A stretch of DNA of 64,000 nucleotides from Lachnospiraceae bacterium (GCA_017517305.1 JAFWZV010000008.1:32928-96927); one strand, 5' to 3'; positions 32,296 through 42,059 are shown, counted from the stretch's first letter. The notes: a model not told the origin generated them from the letters alone. Numbers and translations are program-made.

Positions 32296-32919
32296 CTAAT
32301 GAAACTTTTCTATTTTGTCTAACAGATCAACTATATAATCAACTGTATGATCAATATCCATAAGACTACTATTTACAAATATATCATAGCCGTCTAAGGA
32401 ACCCCATTTCTTGGAGGTATAATAGTTGTAGTATGTAGCTCTACCCTTATCTTCCTTCTGGATTTGAGCCCTAGCCTTCTCTTCTGTCAGTCCAAAACGT
32501 TGTGAAACTGTCTGGATTCTTGTTTCAAGAGGTGCATATATGAAGATTCTAATTAGGTCTGGATTATGTCTAAGAGCATAATCTGCGCACCTACCAACAA
32601 ATATACATGAACCTTCATCTGCAATCTTTTTGATGGTATCATATGTTGCTTGAAAAGCCTGCTGATTAAGGTTTGGCTGATATCCCTGGCTTGTAAAACC
32701 ATAGCTATATGGATCCATAACAAGGGAATATAAGAAGCTTCTGGATGGTCTTTCATCAAGACTTTTCAGGATATTCTCACTTAAACCACTGTTTTTAGCA
32801 GTTTCATTAAGCAGTTCCTTATCATAAAAAGGAATATTAAGCTTTTCAGCAAGTCTATGTGCAATTTCTCTACCATTACTACCAAATTGTCTACCAATAG
32901 TTATAATATGCTTACCCAT
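32296..32919 (-). CDS. Cytidylate-kinase-like P-loop protein
   Basis: A 207-residue protein of the cytidylate kinase-like family. It begins GKHIITIGRQFGSNGREIAH with a P-loop variant, followed by AEKLNIPFYDKELL, a long middle helix region, FVGRCADYALR, RIFIYAPLETRIQTVSQRFG and the YYNYYTSKKWGSLDGYDIFVNSS end segment. True CMP kinases are about 220 residues with a different lid, so the substrate is uncertain. AAGGAGG a few bases upstream places the start at ATG 32919, not 32958. It is a single-gene unit with its own promoter and terminator. Confidence 0.85.
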   Translation of the reverse strand: MGKHIITIGRQFGSNGREIAHRLAEKLNIPFYDKELLNETAKNSGLSENILKSLDERPSRSFLYSLVMDPYSYGFTSQGYQPNLNQQAFQATYDTIKKIADEGSCIFVGRCADYALRHNPDLIRIFIYAPLETRIQTVSQRFGLTEEKARAQIQKEDKGRATYYNYYTSKKWGSLDGYDIFVNSSLMDIDHTVDYIVDLLDKIEKFH

Positions 32920-33008
32920 AACAGCCTCCTTATCTGCCATATGTTTATGAAATGGCACTTTTTATATAAAACCAAACTACATACATCAATAAGAAACTTT
33001 ATATTATT

Positions 33009-33037
33009 ATTGTAAACTCATTTGTGCAATATGTCAA
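33009..33037 (-). promoter_or_regulatory. Promoter of the cytidylate-kinase-like gene
   Basis: On the - strand TTGACA (33037-33032), 17 bases, TACAAT (33014-33009). The spacer contains TTGCACAA, the partner of TTGTGCAA (- strand) at 33078-33071 upstream, a possible operator pair. Confidence 0.75.
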
Positions 33038-33091
33038 ATTATTTCAAATTAGTCTCAAAAATTCGTCGTTTTGCACAATGCGTTTCCTGTG

Positions 33092-33128
33092 AAAAAACCG
33101 GTTTATATTATGTATAAACCGGTTTTTT
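33092..33128 (-). terminator. Terminator of the proB-to-patatin operon
   Basis: A perfect 16-base stem (33092-33107 with 33113-33128) has the core AACCGGTT, a five-base loop and a flanking A/T run on each side. It lies 22 bases after the patatin stop and could work in both directions. Confidence 0.93.
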
Positions 33129-33150
33129 GATTTACTATATTTAATAATTT

Positions 33151-34080
33151 TTAGTAATCAGAATATTTTTTTGCGATTTCATTGAATTTATTAATGTTCG
33201 CATTAACCCTGCTTTCAACAGTTTTTATAGTACTCTGAGTTCTAAGGTTCATAAGTACTTCATTGTAATCGCTTAATGCTAACTGTGGCTCAAGATTTAT
33301 GTACATCTCATCCTTTTCAAAATGAGTTTTTACAGATCTAAGGCCATCCTTGTAACCAAGCATTTCTCTATACATTATGGATTTGCTTGTAAAATCAAGG
33401 GTTCCATCAACTAAGTCACCTAAATCTCTACTTGGATATATAGCTATGATGTTGGCATCTGGCCACTTTTCTGTATTAATTTTCTTACCATGCTTTAAAC
33501 CGATAACTATAAACTCTCGAATTCCTGCATCATAAAGTGGCTTAATTGGTTCGTTATCACATATTCCGCCATCTCTATAGTTTGCTCCATCAATTTCCAC
33601 AGCCTCGTATATAACAGGAAGTGCTGTTGAAGCAAGAAGAACCTTCTTTATATTCTCTATATCAAGGTCATTTAAGCATCTATACTCCGCTACAGGAGCA
33701 GTTCCATCGTTATTCACCTTGCAAATTGAGTTATAAATCTTATATTTACCATATTTTACAAGATCATAATCAATAAACTTTTCCATAAGTGCAAGCATCT
33801 CAGAACGAGAAAAATATGGTCTGTTGTTAAGCAGCATTTCAAGCTCCACATCAAAAAGTGTAAGCATATCAATCTCTTCCCACGCTTTGTACATAAGGTC
33901 TATATTTTCCTGTGCAAAAAGCATTGCATTTACAGCACCTATTGATGCTCCAGAAATGGCTGTAACCTCGTCTAATAAGCCCTTTTCCTTTAGAGCCTTT
34001 AGAACTCCTAATTGATATGCACCTTTTCCTCCGCCACCTGCAAGTACAAGTCCTATACCCTTTGTAAAATCATTTTCCAT
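33151..34080 (-). CDS. Patatin-like phospholipase
   Basis: A 309-residue lipid acyl hydrolase. It shows the oxyanion motif LVLAGGGGKGAYQLGVL, the nucleophile elbow GASIG (Ser46) and the catalytic Asp in YRDGGICDNEP, giving the Ser-Asp dyad of patatins. There is no signal peptide, so it acts inside the cell or at the inner membrane face. It is the last gene of a long operon, 19 bases after the VWA gene. The physiological lipid substrate is unknown. Confidence 0.92.
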   Translation of the reverse strand: MENDFTKGIGLVLAGGGGKGAYQLGVLKALKEKGLLDEVTAISGASIGAVNAMLFAQENIDLMYKAWEEIDMLTLFDVELEMLLNNRPYFSRSEMLALMEKFIDYDLVKYGKYKIYNSICKVNNDGTAPVAEYRCLNDLDIENIKKVLLASTALPVIYEAVEIDGANYRDGGICDNEPIKPLYDAGIREFIVIGLKHGKKINTEKWPDANIIAIYPSRDLGDLVDGTLDFTSKSIMYREMLGYKDGLRSVKTHFEKDEMYINLEPQLALSDYNEVLMNLRTQSTIKTVESRVNANINKFNEIAKKYSDY

Positions 34081-34099
34081 GTTTAAGTCCCCCCTATAT

Positions 34100-35296
34100 T
34101 TATCTAGGCGCCATTAGCTTTTTTATTCCATCCTTTAGTCCATCAACAGTAAGCGGGAACATATCATATATCTCAGCTAAGGTTCTCTCTGATTCCATCC
34201 ATCCAAGCTGATTCAGGCTGCCATGGAATCTTGGATTGAGCCATATAGCTTTCTTATACTTGCTTCTAAACAGCTTATTCCACTCATATCCACTTCTACC
34301 ATCGTTTGGCCCTCTGTAGTTACCATTTAGGTCAAAAAGCTCCTCTGGAGCCATCTGAGCGTCTCCTACAATAATGACCTTGTAATCCTTGTCTGTGTGC
34401 TTAAATATATAATCTAAGTCAACCCAATCACCCATCTCGCACTCTGCATCTTTATATACCTTACTATATATGCAGTTATGGAAGTAATATGTCTTAACAT
34501 CTTTGAAATGATTAGCTTTATGAACAGCCTGGAATAAATCATTACAAAGCTCACTAAATGGAAGCATAGTACCACCGCAATCAAAAAGTAATAAAAGCTT
34601 TACAGAGTTTTTTCTTGGTTTGTCAAATTCAAGCTTTAGATAACCACCATTGTTACAGGTGGAATCTATGGTTTTATCAAGATCTAGCTCTGTACGTGGA
34701 ACCTCAAGTTTTGTGGAAAACTGTCTAAGCTTACGAAAAGCCACCTGAAACTGTCTTATATCAAGGGTTTTGTCATGTCTAAAGTCAGCGTATTTACGCT
34801 CACCCATAACCTGAAAGGCACTTCTCATACCGGTTTTACCACTGACACGAAGTCCACCCGGATTACGTCCATTGTGTCCAAAGGCCGAACCACCGCTGGT
34901 ACCTATCCAGTAGTTACCACCATTGTGCTCTTCCTTTTGCTCTGTGATACGTTCTCTAAACATTCGCTTTGTTTCTTCCATATCTCTAGTGGTATCAAAG
35001 CTATATACGTCCTTGTTTAGATTTGAGGTATCCATATCTCCCTTATCAAGGAATTTCATTATATCAGCTGGAAGCTCCTCTCCCATCTTAATATTCTTGA
35101 AATATTCCATAAAGGCTATATCAAACTTGTCAAAATCAGACTCTGTTTTAACTAAAATCATACGACCAAGGTTGTAAAAGCCTTCGAGAGATGAATGAGC
35201 AAGTCCCTTATCTAAGGCCTCCATAAATGTGATCCATTCTGTCATGGATATTTTTAAGCCTTTGTCTCGGCATACATACAAAAATTCAGTAAACAA
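34100..35296 (-). CDS. VWA/CoxE-family protein
   Basis: A 398-residue protein of the CoxE-like von Willebrand A family that works with MoxR ATPases. The N-terminal helical region (FLYVCRDKGLKISMTEWITF) is followed by an Arg/Gly-rich linker and a VWA domain starting KLLLLFDCGGTMLPFS. The metal-site motif here is D-C-G-G-T in place of the common D-x-S-x-S, so metal binding may be altered. MIDAS-like later parts include VIIVGDAQMAPEEL. It is directly downstream of moxR with no gap, a classic chaperone pair; the substrate is unknown. Confidence 0.88.
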   Translation of the reverse strand: MFTEFLYVCRDKGLKISMTEWITFMEALDKGLAHSSLEGFYNLGRMILVKTESDFDKFDIAFMEYFKNIKMGEELPADIMKFLDKGDMDTSNLNKDVYSFDTTRDMEETKRMFRERITEQKEEHNGGNYWIGTSGGSAFGHNGRNPGGLRVSGKTGMRSAFQVMGERKYADFRHDKTLDIRQFQVAFRKLRQFSTKLEVPRTELDLDKTIDSTCNNGGYLKLEFDKPRKNSVKLLLLFDCGGTMLPFSELCNDLFQAVHKANHFKDVKTYYFHNCIYSKVYKDAECEMGDWVDLDYIFKHTDKDYKVIIVGDAQMAPEELFDLNGNYRGPNDGRSGYEWNKLFRSKYKKAIWLNPRFHGSLNQLGWMESERTLAEIYDMFPLTVDGLKDGIKKLMAPR

Positions 35297-36115
35297 TTAT
35301 AGGATTCTCCTCTTTTTCACAACCTCAATATCCTCGTCCTTCTTTATAAGAACGCCAAGGAAAGGTAATTTTGTTCTGATAGTCTCAGGGTCGATTCCAC
35401 CTAACATAAGTGCATTTAACCAGTCTATAAGCTCTGATGTACTAGGCTTTTTTCTTACCTCTTTAATCTCTCTAATCCAATAAAATGTGTCCATAGCGTG
35501 CTTTAAGAGATTTTCATCAATATTTTCAAAGTGAACACCCACGATTTCTTCCATTTCTTCTTTTTCAGGGAAGCTTATGTAGTGGAATATACATCTTCTA
35601 AGAAATGCATCTGGAAGCTCCTTCTCTGCATTTGAAGTAATAATAACTATAGGTCTTGTAGCAGCCTTAATAGTCTCCTTAGTCTCATGAATATAAAACT
35701 CCATCTTATCTAGCTCCCAAAGAAGGTCGTTAGGGAACTCAAGGTCTGCTTTATCTATTTCATCTATTAGAAGAATTACCTGTTCTTCAGACTTAAATGC
35801 TTCACCAAGCTTTCCTAGCTTAATATATCTTTTAATATCATCTACGCCTTCTTCACCAAACTGACTGTCATAAAGTCTTTGAATAGTGTCATATACATAA
35901 AGACCATCCTGAGCCTTTGTGGTAGACTTAATATTCCAGATATATAAAGGCATATCAAATGCTTTGCTAATAGCTTCAGCAAGCATTGTCTTACCTGTAC
36001 CAGGCTCTCCCTTTATAAGAAGTGGTTTTTCTAAGGCACGTGCTACGTCAACAGCAGCCATAAGCTCAGGGGATGCAACATATTCCTTTGAACCGGTGAA
36101 TTTCATATCTAACAT
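35297..36115 (-). CDS. MoxR-family AAA+ ATPase
   Basis: A 272-residue AAA+ protein: Walker A GEPGTGKTMLAEAIS (about 37-51), Walker B LLIDEIDKADLEF, sensor 1 in IVITSNAEKELPDAFLRRC (with an arginine pair), and the helical lid. MoxR proteins act as chaperones to load metals or assemble complexes together with a VWA partner, here the next gene. It starts 11 bases after proA, so it is part of the proline operon. Confidence 0.92.
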   Translation of the reverse strand: MLDMKFTGSKEYVASPELMAAVDVARALEKPLLIKGEPGTGKTMLAEAISKAFDMPLYIWNIKSTTKAQDGLYVYDTIQRLYDSQFGEEGVDDIKRYIKLGKLGEAFKSEEQVILLIDEIDKADLEFPNDLLWELDKMEFYIHETKETIKAATRPIVIITSNAEKELPDAFLRRCIFHYISFPEKEEMEEIVGVHFENIDENLLKHAMDTFYWIREIKEVRKKPSTSELIDWLNALMLGGIDPETIRTKLPFLGVLIKKDEDIEVVKKRRIL

Positions 36116-36126
36116 AAGTGTTCTCC

Positions 36127-37368
36127 TTATTCTCTAATTTGTCCGTTACCATATACGATAAACTTAGTTGAAGTAAGTGCAAGTAAGCCCATAGGTCCTC
36201 TTGCATGAAGCTTCTGAGTGGAAATACCTATCTCTGCTCCAAAGCCAAACATAAAGCCATCTGTAAATCTTGTTGATGCATTAACATATACACAGGCTGA
36301 ATCAATTTCATTTAAGAAACGCTGTGAGCTTTCGTAATCCTCAGTAATAATAGCCTCTGAATGTCCTGTACTGTAGTTATTAATGTGTTCGATAGCTTCA
36401 TCTAAGGAATTAACAACCTTTGCAGAGATGATTTTTGCAAGATATTCAGTACCATAATCTTCATCAGAAGCTGATTTAATGATGCTTGAAATACTCTGTG
36501 CAATCTCATCACCACGAATTTCACAATCATTAGCAGAAAGCATATCTGCTATCATAGGTATTGCCTTATTGGCTATATCCTTGTGTATAACAAGAGATTC
36601 GCAGGCATTACAAACACCTAATCTCTGTAATTTTGCATTCTTAATAATTGGAAGTGCCTTCTCTAAATCTGCACTTTTATCTATGTAAATGTGACAATTA
36701 CCAGTTCCTGTTTCAATTACAGGTATAGTTGCGTTTTCAACAACAGTCTTAATAAGTCCAGCACCGCCTCTTGGTATGAGAAGGTCGATATAATGGTTAA
36801 GCTTCATAAACTGCTTAGCAACCTCTCTGTCAGTGTTTTCTATAAGACTTACTGCATCAGGGGTTACTCCGGCTTTTTCTAAGGCGGCTTTGATAACCTT
36901 AACCATGGCAATATTTGAATGTATACAGTCGCTACCACCTCTAAGAATAACAGCATTACCTGTTTTAAAGCAAAGAGCAAATGCGTCAACTGTAACATTT
37001 GGTCTTGACTCATATATTATTCCTATTACACCCATAGGAACACGTTTTTGGCCAATCATAAGACCATTTGGACGCTGCTTCATACTGATAACCTCTCCTA
37101 CTGGGTCATCAAGACTTACAACCTGTCTTATACCAACAGCCATATCCTCGAGTCTTGCTTCAGTTAGTAAAAGTCTGTCTAAAAGTGCCTCGGACATGCC
37201 ATTTTTCTTTGCATTGTCCATGTCTATGCTGTTAGCCTCTATAATTAGTGCTGCATTTTCAACAAGTGCATCTGCAACGGCTAAAAGTGCATTGTTTTTA
37301 TCATTCTGGCTAAGACGAGCCATAATTCTTGAGGCTGACTTTGCCTTTGCTCCTAATTCATTTAACAT
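36127..37368 (-). CDS. proA: Gamma-glutamyl phosphate reductase
   Basis: Second step of proline synthesis: reduces glutamyl-5-phosphate to glutamate-5-semialdehyde with NADPH. The 413-residue protein shows [22 protein letters not shown], the [13 protein letters not shown] block with the catalytic Cys, STGHSEAI and the end block [17 protein letters not shown]. It starts directly after the cyclo-ligase stop. proB, the first-step kinase, is in the same operon, separated by two other genes. Confidence 0.97.
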   Translation of the reverse strand: MLNELGAKAKSASRIMARLSQNDKNNALLAVADALVENAALIIEANSIDMDNAKKNGMSEALLDRLLLTEARLEDMAVGIRQVVSLDDPVGEVISMKQRPNGLMIGQKRVPMGVIGIIYESRPNVTVDAFALCFKTGNAVILRGGSDCIHSNIAMVKVIKAALEKAGVTPDAVSLIENTDREVAKQFMKLNHYIDLLIPRGGAGLIKTVVENATIPVIETGTGNCHIYIDKSADLEKALPIIKNAKLQRLGVCNACESLVIHKDIANKAIPMIADMLSANDCEIRGDEIAQSISSIIKSASDEDYGTEYLAKIISAKVVNSLDEAIEHINNYSTGHSEAIITEDYESSQRFLNEIDSACVYVNASTRFTDGFMFGFGAEIGISTQKLHARGPMGLLALTSTKFIVYGNGQIRE

Positions 37369-37944
37369 TTATGTATCCCCCTTATTGGTAAATATATTGT
37401 CATCGCTTATTATCATATCTGGTTTTATATCATGTTCATCCATTGGTATCATAGGCATAATCTGAAAGTTATAACAAACAGCTATAGTTTTACAGCAAGG
37501 ATGCTTTGCCAAATAGTTGTCATAATATCCTCCTCCATAACCTATTCTGCCCATATCCTCTGAAAATGCAGCTCCTGGCATAATAATTAATGTATTACTA
37601 TCAGGAATTAAGATTTCCTCAGAATCTGGTTCTAATATGCCATAAGTACCCTTAATAAGCTTTGTTTCTTTGTTATAGCTATAGAATTCCATGGTTTTAT
37701 TAATTATTTTGGGTAACCATATCTGTTTACCATCATTAATAGCTTGATTCATAAGAATATTTAAGTTAACTTCGTTGTTTATTGGCATATATAGCACTAG
37801 GTTGTTACAACTAATATATGAATCTTGTTTAATAATCCTATTGCATATAACTGCAGATAGACGATTTAAATAGTCTGTATCAAAGCTTTTTCTAATATCT
37901 AAAATTGTGTCTCTAATTTCCTTCTTAGATATATTAAAATTCAT
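37369..37944 (-). CDS. 5-formyltetrahydrofolate cyclo-ligase
   Basis: Converts 5-formyl-THF to 5,10-methenyl-THF with ATP. The 191-residue protein has the N-terminal KKEIRDTILDIRKSF, VLYMPINNEVNL, the substrate segment LIIMPGAAFSEDMGRIGYGGGYYDNYL and the C-terminal MPMDEHDIKPDMIISDD. The P-loop-like GRIGYGGGYYD is diagnostic. It sits between the DUF896 gene and proA with no intergenic space. Confidence 0.94.
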   Translation of the reverse strand: MNFNISKKEIRDTILDIRKSFDTDYLNRLSAVICNRIIKQDSYISCNNLVLYMPINNEVNLNILMNQAINDGKQIWLPKIINKTMEFYSYNKETKLIKGTYGILEPDSEEILIPDSNTLIIMPGAAFSEDMGRIGYGGGYYDNYLAKHPCCKTIAVCYNFQIMPMIPMDEHDIKPDMIISDDNIFTNKGDT

Positions 37945-37948
37945 ATTA

Positions 37949-38179
37949 CTATTCCTTAATGTTCTTTTTCTTTAAAGGTATGTCCTTAACATGTGTTATA
38001 GAGCCATCCTTTTCTTTAATATCTATATTATCCAAGGTTCCTCTAAGATTGCGCTTAAAGTCTTCTACAAACTGTTTTCTTAAAGCTGCCTGCTCCTCCT
38101 TTTCTTCAGGTGTAAGACCTTCAGGAGTTTTTGCCTTGTGATATAACTCATTGATTCTCTTTATACCTTCATCAGTCAT
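37949..38179 (-). CDS. DUF896 (YnzC-like) small protein
   Basis: A 76-residue, helix-rich, charged protein: IKRINELYHKAKTPEGLTPE, EEKEEQAALRKQFVEDF and NLRGTLDNI are the family blocks. YnzC in Bacillus lies in the lexA region and is controlled by the SOS response; no LexA box is seen here. The function is unknown. It lies 20 bases after proB. Confidence 0.9.
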   Translation of the reverse strand: MTDEGIKRINELYHKAKTPEGLTPEEKEEQAALRKQFVEDFKRNLRGTLDNIDIKEKDGSITHVKDIPLKKKNIKE

Positions 38180-38199
38180 TTTAATGTCCTCTTGTTTAG

Positions 38200-39051
38200 T
38201 TATTTAAGGTAACCCTTATGGATTATAAAGTCTACAGTGTCAAAGTCAGGAACGTCATGAGCAAGGAAAAGTGTTCCTACGTCATCACCATCCATAAGAC
38301 AATTAATTAGGTTAAGATTAGATGCATCAAGTATAGCCATGTCTGCGCCAGAATCTACAGCAATTCTTGCTGCAGCAATCTTTGTGGACATTCCACCTGT
38401 TCCATAGCTTGTTACAGCACCCTTAGCCATATTCTTAAGATCTTCAGTAATCTCTGTTACAATTGAAAGCTTAACAGCATCTGGATTCTTATGAGGATCA
38501 TCTGTATAGAAGCCATCAATGTCTGTAAGTAATATAAGTAAATCAGCGTTGATAAGATTAGCAACGATAGCTGAAAGTGTGTCATTGTCTCCGAATTCAA
38601 TTTCTTCTGTAGCTACAGTATCATTCTCGTTTACTACAGGTATTACATCCTGCTGAAGAAGTTCATTTAAGGTGTTCTCAGCATTTCTTCTTCTCTCCTC
38701 ATCTGTGATTGCATCAAAGGTAAGAAGTACCTGAGCAGCTAGGTGATTATATTCCATAAAAAGCTTCTGATACATCATCATAAGCTGTCCCTGTCCGATA
38801 GCTGCACATGCCTGCTTTAGTGATACTGTCTTAGGCTTAGTTTTAAGACCAAGAGCCTGACATCCAACACCGATAGCACCTGAGGAAACAAGAACTACAT
38901 CCTTATCCTGGTTTTTCAGGTCACAGATGATTCTAACCAATTTCTCAAGCTTTCTAAAATCAACACCACCAGTTTCCGCATGGATAAGTGATGATGAACC
39001 AATCTTTATAACTATTTTTTTCTTGTCCTTAAGTAATTCTCTATGATTCAT
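38200..39051 (-). CDS. proB: Glutamate 5-kinase (short form)
   Basis: First step of proline synthesis, phosphorylating glutamate. The 283-residue amino-acid kinase shows KIVIKIGSSSLIH, VLVSSGAIGVGCQALGL, VVNENDTVATEEIEFGDND, LLILTDIDGFYTDDP and TGGMSTKIAAARIA. It lacks the C-terminal PUA domain of the E. coli enzyme (367 residues), as in many Firmicutes. The gap to the upstream flavoprotein gene is 34 bases. Confidence 0.96.
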   Translation of the reverse strand: MNHRELLKDKKKIVIKIGSSSLIHAETGGVDFRKLEKLVRIICDLKNQDKDVVLVSSGAIGVGCQALGLKTKPKTVSLKQACAAIGQGQLMMMYQKLFMEYNHLAAQVLLTFDAITDEERRRNAENTLNELLQQDVIPVVNENDTVATEEIEFGDNDTLSAIVANLINADLLILLTDIDGFYTDDPHKNPDAVKLSIVTEITEDLKNMAKGAVTSYGTGGMSTKIAAARIAVDSGADMAILDASNLNLINCLMDGDDVGTLFLAHDVPDFDTVDFIIHKGYLK

Positions 39052-39085
39052 AATATAAGACCTTTCTTAAATGTATTTATATGAG

Positions 39086-40717
39086 TTATTCATCTAGCAA
39101 ATACGCTGCGCAGGCTTCAGCAACCTTAATTCCATCTACAGCTGCGGAAGTAATTCCACCTGCATAGCCTGCACCCTCTCCGCAAGGGAATATTCCCCTT
39201 ACAGCACTCATAAATGTATCATCTCTTACAATTCTTACAGGTGATGAGGTTCTAGACTCAATACCTGATAAAACACTGTCCTCTCTAGCAAATCCGGAAA
39301 GCCTTGTGTCATAGTAAGAAATCCCCTCAATTATAGCATTATTTACATATACTGGCAAACAATTATTAAGGTTTCCAAGGGTATATTTTCCTCTTATATT
39401 TGGCTTGATTTCACCTAATGCCATAGAGGCAATATTTGCCTTATAATCCTTAAAGGTTTGAACAGGAATGCATCCCTTTCCCTCATTGTAGGCTAAAGCC
39501 TCATATTTTTTTTGAAATTCAACACCAGCTAATACTCCATAACAACCAAAGCCTTCAGCTTCAAAATCCTCAGGAGTAACATTTACAACTATGGCGCTGT
39601 TAGAGTTAACCTCGTCTCTGCCATGATTACTCATACCATTAACTACAGCTTGATTATTATCTGAGGAAGCATTAACCACAAAGCCTCCTGGACACATACA
39701 AAAGCTGTATACACTTCTTCCTTCACTAGATCTAAAGGTCATTTTGTAGTCTGCAGCAGGTAGCTGTTTAGCAGCTTCACTATTGCCATACTGTCCCTGA
39801 TCAATCATAGTTCTTGGGTGTTCAACTCTTACACCTATAGCAAATGCCTTTGGCTCCATAGGAAGCTTGTTATCAAAAAGCATTTTAAAAGTATCTCTTG
39901 CGCTGTGGCCAATGGCAATTATTAAGGAATTAGTTGTGTATTCTTTGTTATTGCCAGTGATTAAATCTTTTATTGTAACAACATATGAATTCTTTGGAGT
40001 ATTTTTTTTTATTTTATAATCTATAAAGCATGAATTAAAATGAATCTGTCCACCTAATTTAATGATTTCATTACGCATATTAACTAAAACCTTTTTTAGT
40101 TCATCTGTTCCAATATGAGGCTTATTTAGATAACCAATATCCTCAGGTGCACCAAAGCTTATAAAATCATTGATTACAGCATTTATACGTCCATATTTAT
40201 CCTTAATACCAGTATTTAATTTACCATCTGAAAATGTTCCTGCTCCACCTTCACCAAAGGAAACGTTACAGTTTGGATTTATAGATTGAGTACCATTCCA
40301 GAATCCTTCAACAGCTTCTGAACGTTCTTCAACCTTCATACCACGTTCGAAAATAATTGGTCTAAATCCCATTTTTGCAAGATAAAGTCCACAGAAATAA
40401 CCAGCAGGTCCAGCGCCTATAATTATAGGTGAGGTAATATTTGGATCAGTACATTCATATGGTAATTCATATATCAATTCTTTAGTAGACATAATATTAT
40501 TATTGTTGCCTAGTCTTTTGAGAATAATATTCTCGTTGTTTGCTTTAATATCTAATGAATATATATACATAAGCTCGTTCTTATCTCGTGCGTCAATGGA
40601 TTTTTTAACTATATTCTTAATAGTAAAGTCTTTTGTTTTGATTATTTTTTCTATTTTAGTCCTAATTGTTTCTTCATTATGAATTATAGGAACCTTAATT
40701 TGATTTAATCTTATCAT
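39086..40717 (-). CDS. FAD-dependent oxidoreductase (COG2509-like)
   Basis: A 543-residue flavoprotein with an N-terminal extension of about 90 residues (an added domain before the FAD fold), then the dinucleotide motif GAGPAGYFCGLYLAKMG (about 101-117). Further blocks include GGAGTFSDGKLNTG, IAIGHSARDTFKMLF, FCMCPGGFVVNASSD and the C-terminal FPCGEGAGYAGGITSAAVDG. This matches the widespread uncharacterised FAD-dependent dehydrogenases. The substrate is unknown. Its start overlaps the preceding flavoprotein gene by 23 bases. Confidence 0.88.
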   Translation of the reverse strand: MIRLNQIKVPIIHNEETIRTKIEKIIKTKDFTIKNIVKKSIDARDKNELMYIYSLDIKANNENIILKRLGNNNNIMSTKELIYELPYECTDPNITSPIIIGAGPAGYFCGLYLAKMGFRPIIFERGMKVEERSEAVEGFWNGTQSINPNCNVSFGEGGAGTFSDGKLNTGIKDKYGRINAVINDFISFGAPEDIGYLNKPHIGTDELKKVLVNMRNEIIKLGGQIHFNSCFIDYKIKKNTPKNSYVVTIKDLITGNNKEYTTNSLIIAIGHSARDTFKMLFDNKLPMEPKAFAIGVRVEHPRTMIDQGQYGNSEAAKQLPAADYKMTFRSSEGRSVYSFCMCPGGFVVNASSDNNQAVVNGMSNHGRDEVNSNSAIVVNVTPEDFEAEGFGCYGVLAGVEFQKKYEALAYNEGKGCIPVQTFKDYKANIASMALGEIKPNIRGKYTLGNLNNCLPVYVNNAIIEGISYYDTRLSGFAREDSVLSGIESRTSSPVRIVRDDTFMSAVRGIFPCGEGAGYAGGITSAAVDGIKVAEACAAYLLDE

Positions 40718-41945
40718 ATATACTCTTTCCTGCCTTTATACCTGTAAGCATAGCAAAGGTTAGGTTGTAACCACCACATATACCATCTATGTCTAACAAT
40801 TCTCCTGTTATATATAATCCATTTACTAGTTTAGATTCCATTGTAATAGGATTAATTTCATCAATATTTACTCCTCCTGCAGTGACCTGTGCCTGTTCCA
40901 TATCATATAATTCACTGACATTAAACATCATACCATGTAGTGAAGAAATAAGGGAAATTAATACTTCCTGAGAAATTTCCATAGCTTTCTTTTTACCATC
41001 TACATTGTTTATGCTACACACATATTGCGCAAGCTTGTCATTAACATAGCCATTAAGAAAACCTATTATTGTTCTATGGGAAATATTATTAGATTTTATC
41101 TTATCAATCAGTTGATTATATGTATCATCATCGATAAATGAAACATTTACCTGAGGTGTAATGCCCTGATTAATAAGCTTTCCTGCCCAAGAGGATATCT
41201 CAAATATACAAATACCTGATAAACCTTGTTTTGTGAGCTGTAATTCACCCTTGCTAGAACAAATTATTTCATTATTATTTAATAAACATATATTGGCATT
41301 TGCACGTACTCCCGCAATGTCTGTAACATCTTCTATTACGCACAAACCACATAATGCCGGTCTAACAGAAACCACATTATGTCCCATGCTCTTAGCAAGG
41401 TTATAACCTGAATATGTGCCCCCTAAGGATTTATAGGCAGCACCACCACAGGAAAGTACCATCTGAGAGGCTTTATATGCCTTATTTTCGGCTTTTATTA
41501 TAAAAAATGGATATTTCCCCTCAATTGATGTGATTTCTGTATTTGAAAGGATATCAACATTATAATGCTTTAATTCATCTAACATAGCCCAGACAACAGA
41601 TGATGCCTGAGCTGAGCTTGGATATATGTAATTATTATCTTCGAAGGTATTAATTCCTAAGGAATCAACAAAATCAATTATTTGTTGATTCGGTTCTTTG
41701 GGATTATATGCATTTTCTAAAGCTTTTGTTAGGAATATACAACTGTTATTACTACTTGAATAATAATGCTTTTCATAAGAAATATTTGAGTTGGTAAGGT
41801 TACATTTACCATTACCGGTTGCGTATAGCTTTTTGCCAAGCTTATTATTCTTATCAATTAATAATACCTTAAGACCTAATCTACCCGCTTGAATAGCGCA
41901 GCTAAGCCCAGAGGCACCTCCGCCAATAATACATAAATCGTACAT
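40695..41945 (-). CDS. HI0933/YhiN-family flavoprotein
   Basis: A 416-residue NAD(P)/FAD-dependent oxidoreductase of the HI0933 family (also called aminoacetone oxidase-like or BaiN-like). N-terminal FAD motif CIIGGGASGLSCAIQAGRLG, KLYATGNGKCNLTN, MVLSCGGAAYKSLGGTYSGY, and the C-terminal AQVTAGGVNIDEINP and GLYITGELLDIDGICGGYNL blocks are diagnostic. The natural reaction is unsettled. It heads the operon that continues through proB, proA and moxR to the patatin gene. Confidence 0.9.
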   Translation of the reverse strand: MYDLCIIGGGASGLSCAIQAGRLGLKVLLIDKNNKLGKKLYATGNGKCNLTNSNISYEKHYYSSSNNSCIFLTKALENAYNPKEPNQQIIDFVDSLGINTFEDNNYIYPSSAQASSVVWAMLDELKHYNVDILSNTEITSIEGKYPFFIIKAENKAYKASQMVLSCGGAAYKSLGGTYSGYNLAKSMGHNVVSVRPALCGLCVIEDVTDIAGVRANANICLLNNNEIICSSKGELQLTKQGLSGICIFEISSWAGKLINQGITPQVNVSFIDDDTYNQLIDKIKSNNISHRTIIGFLNGYVNDKLAQYVCSINNVDGKKKAMEISQEVLISLISSLHGMMFNVSELYDMEQAQVTAGGVNIDEINPITMESKLVNGLYITGELLDIDGICGGYNLTFAMLTGIKAGKSIYDKIKSN

Positions 41946-41954
41946 AGAACCTCC

Positions 41955-42059
41955 TTATAACAGTTGGTTTTCAAAAATATAGTGAAATATGTTAAATGTT
42001 ATTAAAAATAAGCAAATATAAAAAAGTAAATATAAAAATAATTTCTTCAATGGTTTCAT
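41955..42059 (-). CDS. Possible 34-residue membrane peptide
   Basis: A short ORF on the - strand, ATG 42059, beginning MKPLKKLFLYLLFYICLFLI: two or three Lys, then a long hydrophobic run, then NIFHYIFENQLL. AGGGGTGA lies a few bases before the start, and the stop sits in the leader just before the HI0933-family gene. The start codon and ribosome binding site lie in the loop of a perfect 14-base inverted repeat that may instead be the DUF3048 terminator. Translation is therefore doubtful. Confidence 0.35.
   Translation of the reverse strand: MKPLKKLFLYLLFYICLFLITFNIFHYIFENQLL

Noticed and set aside
36833-37465. 210-codon ORF antisense to proA and the cyclo-ligase gene
   Set aside because: It overlaps two well-supported genes completely and has low-complexity Ser/Ile/Leu content typical of an antisense shadow.
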